DNA from: Bacteroidaceae bacterium
GTDB taxonomy: Bacteria; Bacteroidota; Bacteroidia; Bacteroidales; Bacteroidaceae
Direction: 5' to 3'
Assembly (NCBI GenBank): GCA_017445925.1
Contig: JAFSRW010000028.1
Span: forward strand, 1 to 47,144
Length of the DNA: 47,144 nt
Part shown: one piece after another, positions 26,243 through 34,891 of the stretch
How positions within the stretch are numbered: position 1 is the stretch's first letter
Layout of the letters: each line of letters starts with the position of its first letter
Notes under the pieces: model-generated
Seen by the model: only the letters and a program-made list of their open reading frames with translations
Databases searched by the model: none
What the model was told of the DNA's origin: nothing
Position numbers and translations under genes: made by a program

Positions 26243-27721
26243 ATGGCAAAAGAATTGGAATTCCTCACAAAACGTAGTGAGGACTATAGCAAATGGTATA
26301 ACGAATTGGTGGTTAAAGCCGACTTGGCAGAGCAGTCTGATGTTCGTGGTTGTATGGTCATCAAACCATACGGTTATGCCATCTGGGAAAAGATGCAACG
26401 TGTGTTGGACGATATGTTCAAGGAAACAGGTGTACAGAACGCTTATTTCCCCCTGCTTATCCCCAAAAGCTTCCTCTCCAGGGAGGCTGAGCACGTAGAA
26501 GGCTTCGCTAAGGAGTGTGCTGTGGTAACTCATTACCGCCTGAAGACCAACGATACCCATGACGGGGTGGTAGTTGACCCAGCAGCCCGTCTGGAGGAGG
26601 AGCTTATCATCCGTCCCACTTCTGAGACAATTATCTGGAATACCTTTAAGAACTGGATTCAGAGTTATCGCGACCTCCCCCTGCTCGTTAACCAGTGGTG
26701 TAACGTTATGCGTTGGGAGATGCGTACCCGCCTGTTCCTGCGTACCAGCGAGTTCCTGTGGCAGGAAGGCCATACGGCTCATGCTACCCGCGAGGAGGCA
26801 GAGGCACGTGCCCAGCAGATGCTGAAGGTGTATGCCGACTTTGCCGAGAACTACATGGCAGTTCCCGTTGTTCAGGGTGTTAAGAGCGAGACCGAGCGTT
26901 TTGCCGGCGCCCTCGACACCTATACCATCGAGGCTATGATGCAGGACGGAAAAGCCCTCCAGAGCGGCACCAGCCACTTCCTGGGCCAGAACTTTGGTAA
27001 GGCATTCGACGTTCAGTTCCTGAACAAAGATAACAAGCCCGAATATGCTTGGGCTACCAGCTGGGGCGTGAGCACACGTCTGATGGGTGCCCTTATTATG
27101 ACACATTCCGATGATAACGGTCTGGTGCTGCCTCCCGCTTTGGCTCCCACTCAGGTGGTTATTATCCCCATCGGCAAGTCTGCTCAGATGGAGCAGCTGG
27201 ATGCTAAGGCTGAAGAGATTGTTAAGAATCTGAAGGCCCTGGGCGTTAGCGTTAAGTATGATAATGCTGACAATAAGCGTCCTGGCTTCAAGTTTGCCGA
27301 CTACGAGCTGAAGGGTGTTCCCGTACGTTTGGTTTTGGGTGCCCGTGATTTGGAGCAAGGTCTTGTTGAGATTATGCGTCGTGACACCCTGGAGAAGGAG
27401 AACGTCAGCATCGAAGGCATTGAGCAGTACATCAAGAACCTGTTGGACGATATTCAGCAGAACATCTTCCAGAAGGCCAAGGCCTACCGCGATGCCCACA
27501 TTTATGAATGCGACAACTACGATGAGTTCAAGGAGCGCGTGAAGGACGGCGGCTTCTTCCTCTGCCATTGGGACGGCACAGCTGAGACAGAGGCTCAGAT
27601 CAAGGAAGAGACTCAGGCCACCATACGCTGCGTACCCTTTGGCGTTGAGCAGACTCCCGGCACAGATATGGTAAGCGGCAAACCCGCCAAGGCTCGCGTT
27701 CTGATTGCAAGAAGCTACTAA
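26243..27721 (+). CDS. proS: prolyl-tRNA synthetase, archaeal/eukaryotic-type
   Basis: Class II aminoacyl-tRNA synthetase of 492 residues that charges tRNA-Pro. It begins [20 protein letters not shown] and shows class II motif 2 (WRCN-like [24 protein letters not shown]) and motif 3 ([13 protein letters not shown] region), then the HGTP anticodon-binding domain and a ProRS C-terminal zinc-type domain ending IARSY. The editing INS domain of bacterial-type ProRS (about 180 residues) is missing, so this is the short archaeal/eukaryotic type. The permease gene starts 4 nt after the stop, which makes an operon likely. Confidence 0.96.
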   Translation: MAKELEFLTKRSEDYSKWYNELVVKADLAEQSDVRGCMVIKPYGYAIWEKMQRVLDDMFKETGVQNAYFPLLIPKSFLSREAEHVEGFAKECAVVTHYRLKTNDTHDGVVVDPAARLEEELIIRPTSETIIWNTFKNWIQSYRDLPLLVNQWCNVMRWEMRTRLFLRTSEFLWQEGHTAHATREEAEARAQQMLKVYADFAENYMAVPVVQGVKSETERFAGALDTYTIEAMMQDGKALQSGTSHFLGQNFGKAFDVQFLNKDNKPEYAWATSWGVSTRLMGALIMTHSDDNGLVLPPALAPTQVVIIPIGKSAQMEQLDAKAEEIVKNLKALGVSVKYDNADNKRPGFKFADYELKGVPVRLVLGARDLEQGLVEIMRRDTLEKENVSIEGIEQYIKNLLDDIQQNIFQKAKAYRDAHIYECDNYDEFKERVKDGGFFLCHWDGTAETEAQIKEETQATIRCVPFGVEQTPGTDMVSGKPAKARVLIARSY

Positions 27722-27725
27722 GCAC

Positions 27726-28964
27726 ATGAGGCAGGGAATCTGGATAAGTACGCTCTTTGCAGCCGAGGAGGTTCCCTCTGCCATCGTAACCTTTGTGGCT
27801 TTGCTAATGTTCCTGCAGATAGGAGTATCCGTTACCCTGTCTACCACATTAGCCGCCCTATTGTTCCTGCCCTGCATACTCAAGTCCTTCATGCGGACAT
27901 GGGTACGCAGGGTTGGTCATTTTAGGGATATGCTGCTGCTTGTCGAGGGTCTTATCTGCGTCAGCCTATTTGCCCTTGCAGGAGCATTCACGCAGGGAAT
28001 ATGGTATGTTTTCGGTGCCTTGATGCTCACCAGTTTTCTGGTCGCTTGGCACGAGTTGGCTGCCCGTATGTATTACGAGCGAATGCTCTATCCGCGCCAG
28101 CAGAAATACTATACCAACCTGAAGATTGCCTCAGCCCAACTGGCAGTCATCTTAACCTACGGTGTGCTCATCATTCTGGTGGGGAACCTGGAAGTCTTTT
28201 TCCGTCAGATAAGGCATTCGTGGGCAATGGGTTGCTACATGACGGCAGGCGCATTCATGTTCTTCACCGTGCTGCACATGTTGGTTCTCAGGAATCCACA
28301 GATAGGTAATCAGCCACGCAAATACAGCATGGGAGCATCTGTAATGGCCGAGGTTCATGTGATAGAGCGTATCAGAAGGCAACCCCATTGGTGGAAATAT
28401 GTATTGTGCATGTTTCTGATGCTGGTGCCCCAAAGCTTGATGTTCTTCGCGCGCGTACATTATTTATTTGATAAGACATCAAACGGCGGACTGGGTTGTA
28501 CCATTCAGGAGATAGGTTTTGCCCAGGGAACTGTGGGCGTGATAGCCTTTACCTTGGGACTGACCATCGGTCGGAGCCTGATGCGCTGGATTCCTTCCGA
28601 GAAGTTGTTCTGGCCCCTGACCCTTGTGCTGGGCCTCTCTCCGGCTGTTTATTATTTTATGACCATAGAAACGCCCACCGACCTTGGTGCTCTGTGCGTA
28701 GCTACATTCCATGCCCAACTACTCTTTGGCATAGGTATCTGTATCTGTCGTGTTCCCCTTGCCATCATTTCCGGCGAGCGTTACCGCAACTGTGCCAATC
28801 TGCTTAGCGTTCCCCTTGTAGCTTTGTGCATGCTCATCCCCATGATAGCCAGCGGAGTCCTTGTTTCATGGCTGGGCTACCACCAGTTCTTCCTCGTAAA
28901 CACCCTCACAGCCCCCATTTGCTGGTTGCTAATTTGGATACTGCAAAAAGTATTCCGTTCGTGA
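27726..28964 (+). CDS. MFS-like permease (AmpG/PAT-type)
   Basis: Polytopic inner-membrane protein of 412 residues with about 12 hydrophobic segments, beginning MRQGIWISTLFAAEEVPSAI. The EEVPSA motif near the first helix and the overall layout recall the AmpG/peptide-acetyl-CoA transporter branch of the major facilitator superfamily. AmpG carries muropeptides, but the substrate here is not assigned. I chose ATG 27726, 4 nt after the proS stop; an in-frame TTG at 27705 would overlap proS. It is followed after 30 nt by a metallophosphoesterase gene. Confidence 0.75.
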   Translation: MRQGIWISTLFAAEEVPSAIVTFVALLMFLQIGVSVTLSTTLAALLFLPCILKSFMRTWVRRVGHFRDMLLLVEGLICVSLFALAGAFTQGIWYVFGALMLTSFLVAWHELAARMYYERMLYPRQQKYYTNLKIASAQLAVILTYGVLIILVGNLEVFFRQIRHSWAMGCYMTAGAFMFFTVLHMLVLRNPQIGNQPRKYSMGASVMAEVHVIERIRRQPHWWKYVLCMFLMLVPQSLMFFARVHYLFDKTSNGGLGCTIQEIGFAQGTVGVIAFTLGLTIGRSLMRWIPSEKLFWPLTLVLGLSPAVYYFMTIETPTDLGALCVATFHAQLLFGIGICICRVPLAIISGERYRNCANLLSVPLVALCMLIPMIASGVLVSWLGYHQFFLVNTLTAPICWLLIWILQKVFRS

Positions 28965-28994
28965 ATAACAAAAACATCAAAACATAATATACTT

Positions 28995-30032
28995 ATGAAA
29001 AGAAGAGATTTTATCCGCACTGCTGCTATTGCCGTTCCTGCTATTGCTACTGCCAACATTGCAGCAGCACCTAAACCTAAAGTAACAGAAACACAGAAGC
29101 CAAAAGAGGAGGAAGCACCTTCCATGCTATTCCGTAACGGCAAGTTTAAACTATTACAACTTACTGATACTCACTTTATTGGAGGTGACAATCGGTCACA
29201 GAGAGCACTTGACAATGTGGCCGAGGTGCTGGATGCTGAGAAACCGGATTTGGTGATACATACGGGCGATATTATCTTTGCCAAGCCTGCCAAGGAGAAC
29301 TTTACACAGATTCTGTCGCTTATCAGAGAACGACACATTCCCTTTGCTGTTGCCTTAGGAAATCATGATGAGGAGTTCGGGCTTTCACGTGCAGAGGCTT
29401 TGGAACATATACGCCAGATGCCTGGCTGCCTGAACACGCCAGTAAAACCTATGCATGGTGCTTCGAATGATGTGATTACCCTTAACGGTGCTGATGGCAA
29501 GAAGCAATGGGCATTTTATCTGTTTGACACAGGCAGCAGGGCAAAGGAATTCCCAGAACTGAAATCTTACGATTACATTCATGCCGACCAATTGGATTGG
29601 TACCGCCAGATAAGCCGAAAACTGAAAGAGGAGAACCAAGGCACTCCCCTGCCCTCTCTGGCTTTCATGCACATCCCTATTACGGAATATCTGGATGGCC
29701 TTTCCGACTCACGCCGCCAAATACGTGGCAACTTAGGAGAGAATCCTTGCTCACCCACCATCAACAGCGGAGCCTTTGTGGCTATGCGTGAACAGGGTGA
29801 TATAAAAGCCGTGGTTTGCGGACACGACCATAATGACGACTATGTGATGAAGTGGCGAGGCCTGTACATGATATACGGCAGGTACAGCGGTGGAGACACC
29901 GTTTACAACGACCTCAAACCCAACGGAGCACGCATCTTTGAGTTTACAGAAGGAAGTTCCTCCTTCAAGACATGGATACGACTTAAAGGAGGCCGCATAG
30001 AGCAAACGCTTACCTTACCTGATGAGTTTTAA
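28995..30032 (+). CDS. metallophosphoesterase with twin-arginine signal
   Basis: Exported calcineurin-like phosphoesterase of 345 residues. The N-terminus KRRDFIRTAAIAVPAIATA is a good Tat signal (RRDFI). Metal-binding motifs of the family appear in order: LTDTHFIGG (residues ~52-60), HTGDIIF, ALGNHDEE, MHIPITEY and CGHDHNDD. It resembles secreted purple-acid-phosphatase/Icc-type proteins of Bacteroidetes; the phosphoester substrate is unknown. It may be cotranscribed with proS and the permease. Its TAA stop overlaps the convergent mscS-like stop by 4 nt at TTAA. Confidence 0.87.
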   Translation: MKRRDFIRTAAIAVPAIATANIAAAPKPKVTETQKPKEEEAPSMLFRNGKFKLLQLTDTHFIGGDNRSQRALDNVAEVLDAEKPDLVIHTGDIIFAKPAKENFTQILSLIRERHIPFAVALGNHDEEFGLSRAEALEHIRQMPGCLNTPVKPMHGASNDVITLNGADGKKQWAFYLFDTGSRAKEFPELKSYDYIHADQLDWYRQISRKLKEENQGTPLPSLAFMHIPITEYLDGLSDSRRQIRGNLGENPCSPTINSGAFVAMREQGDIKAVVCGHDHNDDYVMKWRGLYMIYGRYSGGDTVYNDLKPNGARIFEFTEGSSSFKTWIRLKGGRIEQTLTLPDEF

Positions 30033-31798
30033 GATTTCGCAGGATTAAGATAGTCAGCAGGCATCTGGGTTTCTACACCTTCACGAATGCCATACATATG
30101 AGGTGACATAATCTCGACACCGGCCTCGAAGAATCGCTTCAGGAGATTCTGGTGCAGTTCGGAATAAATGCGAGGCAAAATCGCAGAATGGTCTGTGTAT
30201 GCATTTATTTCGTACTCCACGTAGAAGTCGTCAAGCGCTGTTATCAGCATGAAGGGCTTGGGATTCTTCTTAATGTCGCTGGTATCCATTGCAGCCCCCT
30301 CCATGATTTCCTTGATTAGTTGCCAGGGAACATCATAGCCAATGGTTACCTTAGTATGGACAATGATACTAAATTCCTTGGCTGCCTCTGTGTAGTTAGA
30401 CGTCTGCGCACTGAGCATGTTAGAGTTCTGGATGGTGATAATCTCGTTCTTACGGGTTCGGATGCGAGTAACCAGAATGTTCTTCTCGATTACCTCTCCC
30501 ACAATATCACCCACCTTAATATAATCACCTATACGGAAGGGACGCATATAGGTCATTACCAAACCTGCCATTACATTTCCGATGATAGAGGTGGAACCTA
30601 ACGACACAATAACACCCATAAAGACAGAAACGCCCTGGAATACTGCCGAATTGGAACTTGGCAACAAGGGCCAAATCATTACCAGCATAAGTGCATAGCA
30701 CAGTACTCGTAGAATGTAGAATGTGGGTGTTGCCCAGTCGGGATAGAAGCCGTTAATTTCGAGTCGGCCAGAAGCAATTTCCGTAGAAAGGTACTTTAGT
30801 AACTTCACCAGATAGCGGAAGCAGAGGCAGATAACAATAATCTTAAACAAGTTAGGCAGAAAACCTACCAAAGAGCTAAGAATATCTTTTACGGGCTCCC
30901 AGATATAACCAAGGATGGTAAATGTAAAGGTCTTTGTCTCAGGGAAGATGGAGAACAGTACCGGAACGGTGATGAAAAGCTGAACAAGAATACACAGAAT
31001 GCGCAACACCTTATAAAAGAACATGAAAACTACAGTCTGACGGTGAGTGTTCAGTAGTTCATAGTCCTTCATACTTATAGGCTTTAACCAATCCGTTACC
31101 CTTTGCTTCACCCTGGGTCGCCATCTTTCGAAAAGCCAGATTGTCAACTTGATGAGCAACAACTGTACGACTATCAGCAGGACGGCCATAACGGCTCCCC
31201 ACATTTTCTTCTGCAATCCATAAGTCTCATGAAGCTCATCAATCTTCTCTCGGATAACACCCATGTGTTCCCGAGCAAGCTGTGCACGTGATTTCCCTTG
31301 CCAAAGAGCATCTGTATCTGTAACAGTCATGACAACAATGTTGCCAGCCATAATATCCGATGTATATTCGCTATCGAACACATACAGGGTATCCGTTTTA
31401 AAAACCAGTTTCCGGCCCAACGATTGTATAATCTCAGCCGCAGCCTTCACCCTTGCCTCGGGCAACATACCACCTGAACGGGCATAGAGGATAAGCAAGG
31501 TATCATCTTCAACTATAAGTGGCGAGCCTGGAGTTACTTTCCGAAGCGAATCTATACGCTGCTGGCGTTGTACCTTTGCTAAAGAGTCCATACGGGCATT
31601 CTGACCCGAAATCTCCAGTTGCTCCTGCAGAAGGATACGCTGCAACTGTAATTCCTGTACTTGAGCCATAAGCACCTGAACCATAGAATCCGAGCCTGCA
31701 GTCAAGGAATCAGACGGATTATTATTCTGCTCTTGTGCAGTAAGAGGTACAAGCAATCCTCCTACGAAGAATAAAAGGATAGTAAAAAATTTCTTCAT
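30029..31798 (-). CDS. MscS-family mechanosensitive channel with periplasmic N-terminal region
   Basis: Membrane protein of 589 residues from ATG 31798 (MKKFFTILLFFVGGLLVPLTAQ, a signal peptide); ATG at 31810 is an in-frame alternative. A coiled-coil-prone, Q/L-rich stretch follows (about 30-75), then a periplasmic domain to about 185, then four or five membrane helices (190-400). The MscS pore and beta domain comes next, with STSIIGNVMAGLVMTYMRPF, then RIGDYIKVGDIVGEVIEKN and the C-terminal alpha/beta part. Such channels release solutes on osmotic downshock. The gene has its own -7 element and its stop overlaps that of the upstream convergent phosphoesterase gene. Confidence 0.9.
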   Translation of the reverse strand: MKKFFTILLFFVGGLLVPLTAQEQNNNPSDSLTAGSDSMVQVLMAQVQELQLQRILLQEQLEISGQNARMDSLAKVQRQQRIDSLRKVTPGSPLIVEDDTLLILYARSGGMLPEARVKAAAEIIQSLGRKLVFKTDTLYVFDSEYTSDIMAGNIVVMTVTDTDALWQGKSRAQLAREHMGVIREKIDELHETYGLQKKMWGAVMAVLLIVVQLLLIKLTIWLFERWRPRVKQRVTDWLKPISMKDYELLNTHRQTVVFMFFYKVLRILCILVQLFITVPVLFSIFPETKTFTFTILGYIWEPVKDILSSLVGFLPNLFKIIVICLCFRYLVKLLKYLSTEIASGRLEINGFYPDWATPTFYILRVLCYALMLVMIWPLLPSSNSAVFQGVSVFMGVIVSLGSTSIIGNVMAGLVMTYMRPFRIGDYIKVGDIVGEVIEKNILVTRIRTRKNEIITIQNSNMLSAQTSNYTEAAKEFSIIVHTKVTIGYDVPWQLIKEIMEGAAMDTSDIKKNPKPFMLITALDDFYVEYEINAYTDHSAILPRIYSELHQNLLKRFFEAGVEIMSPHMYGIREGVETQMPADYLNPAKS

Positions 31799-31827
31799 AA
31801 ATGGTATCATTCTGTTCTAACAAAAGC

Positions 31828-31835
31828 CAAAGATA
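31828..31835 (-). promoter_or_regulatory. -7 element of the mscS-like gene
   Basis: TATCTTTG on the minus strand, about 30 nt before ATG 31798. A TTTG at 31863-31860 is 24 nt away, outside the usual spacing. Confidence 0.45.
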
Positions 31836-31867
31836 GTGATAATTTCTGAAACTTGGCCACAAAATAC

Positions 31868-31905
31868 GAAAAAAAAGCGTAACTCCGACTGAGAGTCACG
31901 CTTTT
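31868..31905 (-). terminator. intrinsic terminator of the rpsF-rpsR-rplI operon
   Basis: Hairpin AAAAGCGTGACTC / GAGTTACGCTTTT on the minus strand with one mismatch, followed by a run of eight T. It begins about 20 nt after the rplI stop. Confidence 0.85.
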
Positions 31906-31926
31906 CTTTATGCTGAAGTGCAATTA

Positions 31927-32469
31927 TTATGCCTCTTCTTCTTCGAAATCATCCTCCTCATCAACAGGAGCCTCAACTACAGGAGCTTCAACTACAGGAG
32001 CCTCAGCAGGTGTCTCAGCAACGGGTTCACCCTCGGCAATTACCTTAAAGGGAACCTGAGCAGAAACCTCCTTGTGGAGCTTAATGGTAGCAACATAGTC
32101 GCCAACGCTCTTTACATCCTTTACAACGATAATCTTGCGATCAACGTCGAATCCAAGCTTCTGCAACTCGTCAGCAATCTGCAAGCTGTTTACACTACCG
32201 TAGATAACACCAGAGGTGCTAACCTTAGTAGCGATAACCAGAGATACTGCGTTCAGCTTCTCAGCCTTAGCCTCAGCCTCAGCCTTAATCTTAGCCAACT
32301 TAACAGCCTTCTGCTTCAGCGTTTCAGCCAACTGCTTCTTAGCACTCTCACTGGCAATTACGCCTTTTCCGTAAGGAATGAGATAGTTACGACCGTAACC
32401 AGACTTTACGTTTACAATGTCATTCTTGTAACCCAAGCCAATAACGTCTTCTTTCAGTATAATTTCCAT
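31927..32469 (-). CDS. rplI: 50S ribosomal protein L9
   Basis: Structural protein of the large ribosomal subunit, binding 23S rRNA with its N-terminal domain. It starts MEIILKEDVIGLGYKNDIVNVK and has the conserved GYGRNYLIPYGKGV signature, the long connecting helix (residues ~42-75) and the C-terminal domain to about residue 147. It is 180 residues, about 30 longer than typical L9. The extra tail is acidic and built from a PVVEA-type repeat ending DEEDDFEEEEA. It is the third gene of the rpsF-rpsR-rplI operon and the last before the terminator. Confidence 0.97.
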   Translation of the reverse strand: MEIILKEDVIGLGYKNDIVNVKSGYGRNYLIPYGKGVIASESAKKQLAETLKQKAVKLAKIKAEAEAKAEKLNAVSLVIATKVSTSGVIYGSVNSLQIADELQKLGFDVDRKIIVVKDVKSVGDYVATIKLHKEVSAQVPFKVIAEGEPVAETPAEAPVVEAPVVEAPVDEEDDFEEEEA

Positions 32470-32486
32470 ATCTATTCCTCCTTTTT

Positions 32487-32753
32487 TTACTTCATCAAGT
32501 CAGTTACGAAAGGCAGCAAAGCCAAATGGCGAGCACGCTTAACGGCCTGAGCCACACGACGCTGATACTTCAGAGAAGTACCGGTGATACGACGGGGAAG
32601 AATCTTACCCTGCTCGTTCAGGAACTTCTTCAGGAATTCAGGATCCTTATAGTCAATGTACTTAATACCGCTTTTCTTGAAACGGCAATACTTCTTCTTT
32701 TTGACATCAATTGCGGGAGCGGTCAAATAACGGATTTCTGATTGCTGTGTCAT
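32487..32753 (-). CDS. rpsR: 30S ribosomal protein S18
   Basis: Small-subunit protein of 88 residues that pairs with S6 on the platform of the 30S subunit. The body shows [48 protein letters not shown] in pieces typical of S18, especially ILPRRITGT and [11 protein letters not shown]. No zinc cysteine set is present apart from the single YCRFKK cysteine. The gene lies 3 nt after rpsF and 17 nt before rplI, within one operon. Confidence 0.97.
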   Translation of the reverse strand: MTQQSEIRYLTAPAIDVKKKKYCRFKKSGIKYIDYKDPEFLKKFLNEQGKILPRRITGTSLKYQRRVAQAVKRARHLALLPFVTDLMK

Positions 32754-32756
32754 AGA

Positions 32757-33098
32757 TTAAGCCTCCTTACTTGATTTGTTGTTTCTTCTCTTCTCAGCAT
32801 ACTCTGCTGCGTACTTCTCCATCTTTACTGTAAGGTAGCGAAGTACTCTCTCATCACGACGGTAAGCAACCTCCAACTTCTTAATGGTCTCAGGTGCTGC
32901 CTTGAACTCTACTAGTTCATAGAAACCCGTACTCTTCTTCTCGATGGGGTAAGCCAGTTTCTTCAAGCCCCAGTTCTCCTCGCTGATAATTTCTGCACCA
33001 GCTTTTACAAGAACGTCTTTGAACTTGTTTACCGCTTCCTTCATCTGATCATCAGACAAAACGGGAGTTAAAATGAAAACGGTTTCGTATTGATTCAT
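32757..33098 (-). CDS. rpsF: 30S ribosomal protein S6
   Basis: Small-subunit protein of 113 residues and first gene of the rpsF-rpsR-rplI operon. It starts [18 protein letters not shown] and has the S6 fold with the conserved [20 protein letters not shown] segment and RYLTVKM near the C-terminus, plus a short basic/polar tail ([10 protein letters not shown]). A complete promoter sits about 45 nt upstream. The leader of roughly 40 nt is too short to hold a recognisable S6:S18-binding structure. Confidence 0.97.
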   Translation of the reverse strand: MNQYETVFILTPVLSDDQMKEAVNKFKDVLVKAGAEIISEENWGLKKLAYPIEKKSTGFYELVEFKAAPETIKKLEVAYRRDERVLRYLTVKMEKYAAEYAEKRRNNKSSKEA

Positions 33099-33144
33099 AA
33101 TACGTTAAATAAGTTAATTAATACTATTTTGCAAAAATGCGGTG

Positions 33145-33176
33145 CAAAGGTACTGCTTTTTAGCGAAACTGCCAAA
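33145..33176 (-). promoter_or_regulatory. promoter of rpsF-rpsR-rplI
   Basis: TTTG (33176-33173), 20 nt, then TACCTTTG (33152-33145) on the minus strand, an exact Bacteroidetes match. Confidence 0.8.
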
Positions 33177-33288
33177 GATTTGCATCATTTTTGCAATTTT
33201 TCTCCAAAAACATTTCGTCACTTCAAGAAAAATCACTTACTTTGTATTTGGAAAAAGTATAAACGTATAAAATAAAGACAATAATCTT

Positions 33289-33480
33289 ATGAAGAAACAG
33301 AATTTAGGTATTATCCTGATTGTTTTAGGCGCAGTGCTGCTTATTATAAGCTATTTCGGTGCCAAATTTAACCTTGGTTTTTTTGCAGATTTGGTTGACT
33401 ACAACTGGTATCAGATGATTTCACTTCTTCTGATTATCGCAGGTATTGTTGCCCACATTGTTATTGCCAAGCGTTCCTGA
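33289..33480 (+). CDS. small two-helix membrane protein
   Basis: 63 residues, mostly membrane: helix one LGIILIVLGAVLLIISYFGA (about 5-24) and helix two MISLLLIIAGIVAHIVIA (about 43-60), with short polar ends. I do not recognise a named family, but such short proteins are frequent in Bacteroidetes. The start codon follows an A-rich leader. The next gene (a barrel protein) begins 28 nt after the stop, so they may be cotranscribed. A -7-like TACTTTG at about 33239 is one base shorter than consensus. Confidence 0.7.
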   Translation: MKKQNLGIILIVLGAVLLIISYFGAKFNLGFFADLVDYNWYQMISLLLIIAGIVAHIVIAKRS

Positions 33481-33508
33481 CATTAACCACCCTTTTTTCC
33501 TACGCCTA

Positions 33509-34120
33509 ATGAAATCATTCCGAAGAAGCATCGGGACAGTTTTATTGTTGTGCATTAGTTCCATCGCTTATGCACAGTATGACAATTATGATACCGTAGA
33601 CGATTGGACATTGGAAGATGTAGAAGAAGAAACTCCCAAGCCTCAGCACAAGGAGTACAAAAACTTTTTCTACTTTCAGTATTCGCCCAGCAGATACCTT
33701 ACAGACGATGAGACAATGAAGTTTAACGAGTATTCTCTTGGATATGCCCGTTCTATTCAAGTGATGGAAGACCTGCCCTATTTTGTAGAAGTGGGAGCGA
33801 ATATCAAATATTCACATGCCAACGAGAGGGGGGTGAATTACGATTTGCTCACATTCAGGCTTCCTATAAATGCAGTTTACAAGTTATACCTTTCCAAAAC
33901 TAAGGATATTGCCTTGGCTCCGTATGCAGGTGTTTATATTCGTGCCATAGCCGCAGGAAAAAGAAGCGATTGGAAAAGTTTTCAGATTGGATGGCAAACA
34001 GGACTCAGGTTCTATTATAATAAGGTATTTCTGGGAATCTCTTATGGCCGTGATTTCCCTGGAGAAACAAAATACCCCCATGTGCGTGAAAGTAGCGTTC
34101 ACATAGGCTATTGTTTCTAA
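33509..34120 (+). CDS. outer-membrane beta-barrel protein
   Basis: Exported protein of 203 residues starting at ATG 33509 (MKSFRRSIGTVLLLCISSIAYAQ, signal peptide). An acidic linker (DNYDTVDDWTLEDVEEE) precedes a barrel-like region with strands such as YFVEVGANIKYSHA, FRLPINAVYKLYL and FQIGWQTGLRFYY, ending in aromatic HIGYCF. It is an outer-membrane protein of unknown function. It ends at a strong terminator shared with the convergent rprY gene. Confidence 0.8.
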   Translation: MKSFRRSIGTVLLLCISSIAYAQYDNYDTVDDWTLEDVEEETPKPQHKEYKNFFYFQYSPSRYLTDDETMKFNEYSLGYARSIQVMEDLPYFVEVGANIKYSHANERGVNYDLLTFRLPINAVYKLYLSKTKDIALAPYAGVYIRAIAAGKRSDWKSFQIGWQTGLRFYYNKVFLGISYGRDFPGETKYPHVRESSVHIGYCF

Positions 34121-34137
34121 GTTAAGAAGAAGAAATA

Positions 34138-34178
34138 AAAAAGTACGGGACCTCCGAAATGGAAGTCCCGCACTTTTT
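34138..34178. terminator. bidirectional terminator between barrel gene and rprY
   Basis: An 18-bp stem (34138-34155 with 34161-34178), two A-C mismatches, 5-nt loop, GC-rich centre (CGGGAC/GTCCCG) and A/T tracts on both sides. It lies 17 nt after the barrel stop and a few bases from the rprY stop. Confidence 0.88.
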
Positions 34179-34183
34179 TTGGT

Positions 34184-34888
34184 TTAATCTGCCAAGAGGT
34201 TGGGAACAATCAAACGGTAACCCTTACCATGAACATTATTAATCTCTATTGAAGGATCATCCTTAAGATGTTTGCGCAACTTGGTTATATAGACATCCAT
34301 GCTACGTGCATTAAAATAATTATCATCAATCCAGATAGTCTTAAGGGCCAGTTCACGCTCCAATACGTCATTGGAATGTGCGCAAAGCATGGTAAGCAGC
34401 TCGCATTCCTTGGTAGTAAGCTTGGTCTGCTTGTCACCAAGAGAGAGAATCTGACGCTGGGTGTCAAACAGGAACTTACCTAACTGATACTGAGTGACAT
34501 TACGTGTTGACTTCACTTTCACACGACGCAAGATAGCCTCCATACGATATACCAGCTCATCCATAGAGAAAGGCTTGGTCAGGTAATCGTCTGCTCCTAA
34601 CTTAAAGCCTTCCAGAATATCATCCTTAAGATTCTTGGCAGTAAGGAAAATGATGGGAACCTCAGCATTCACCATTCGAATCTCGCGTGCCAATGTAAAA
34701 CCGTCCATCTTTGGCATCATTACATCCAACAGACACATATCGAATTTTGCTCTCATGAAAGCCTTATAGCCAGCCTCTCCATCAAGATATAACTCGGCAT
34801 CATAACCTTTTGCCTGCAAATACTCACGAACCAACATGCCCAGACTCTCTTCGTCCTCGCATAACAGAATGTGCAATTTGTTCTCCAT
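34184..34888 (-). CDS. rprY: response regulator RprY (OmpR/PhoB family)
   Basis: DNA-binding response regulator of 234 residues, partner of RprX. The receiver domain (1-120) holds the acidic pair (CEDEE), phospho-acceptor Asp55 in CLLDVMMPKMDG, the T in IFLTAKN and LTKPF. A winged-helix output domain (about 128-230) has TTKECELLTMLCAHS and the DVYITKLRKHLK recognition segment, ending YRLIVPNLLAD. In Bacteroides RprXY was first described through tetracycline-resistance regulation and later linked to stress and metal/sodium responses. It follows rprX with a 3-nt gap, so the two form one operon. It ends at the shared terminator. Confidence 0.93.
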   Translation of the reverse strand: MENKLHILLCEDEESLGMLVREYLQAKGYDAELYLDGEAGYKAFMRAKFDMCLLDVMMPKMDGFTLAREIRMVNAEVPIIFLTAKNLKDDILEGFKLGADDYLTKPFSMDELVYRMEAILRRVKVKSTRNVTQYQLGKFLFDTQRQILSLGDKQTKLTTKECELLTMLCAHSNDVLERELALKTIWIDDNYFNARSMDVYITKLRKHLKDDPSIEINNVHGKGYRLIVPNLLAD

Positions 34889-34891
34889 AAC

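Noticed and set aside
26186-27892. 568-residue minus-strand ORF antisense to proS
   Set aside because: Lies opposite the well-supported prolyl-tRNA synthetase gene; leucine/histidine/glutamine-rich composition is that of an antisense reading frame, and no motif is recognisable.
33099-33145. S6:S18-binding RNA regulator in the rpsF leader
   Set aside because: Predicted leader is only about 40 nt and A/T-rich; no hairpin with the required conserved bulge could be drawn downstream of the promoter.
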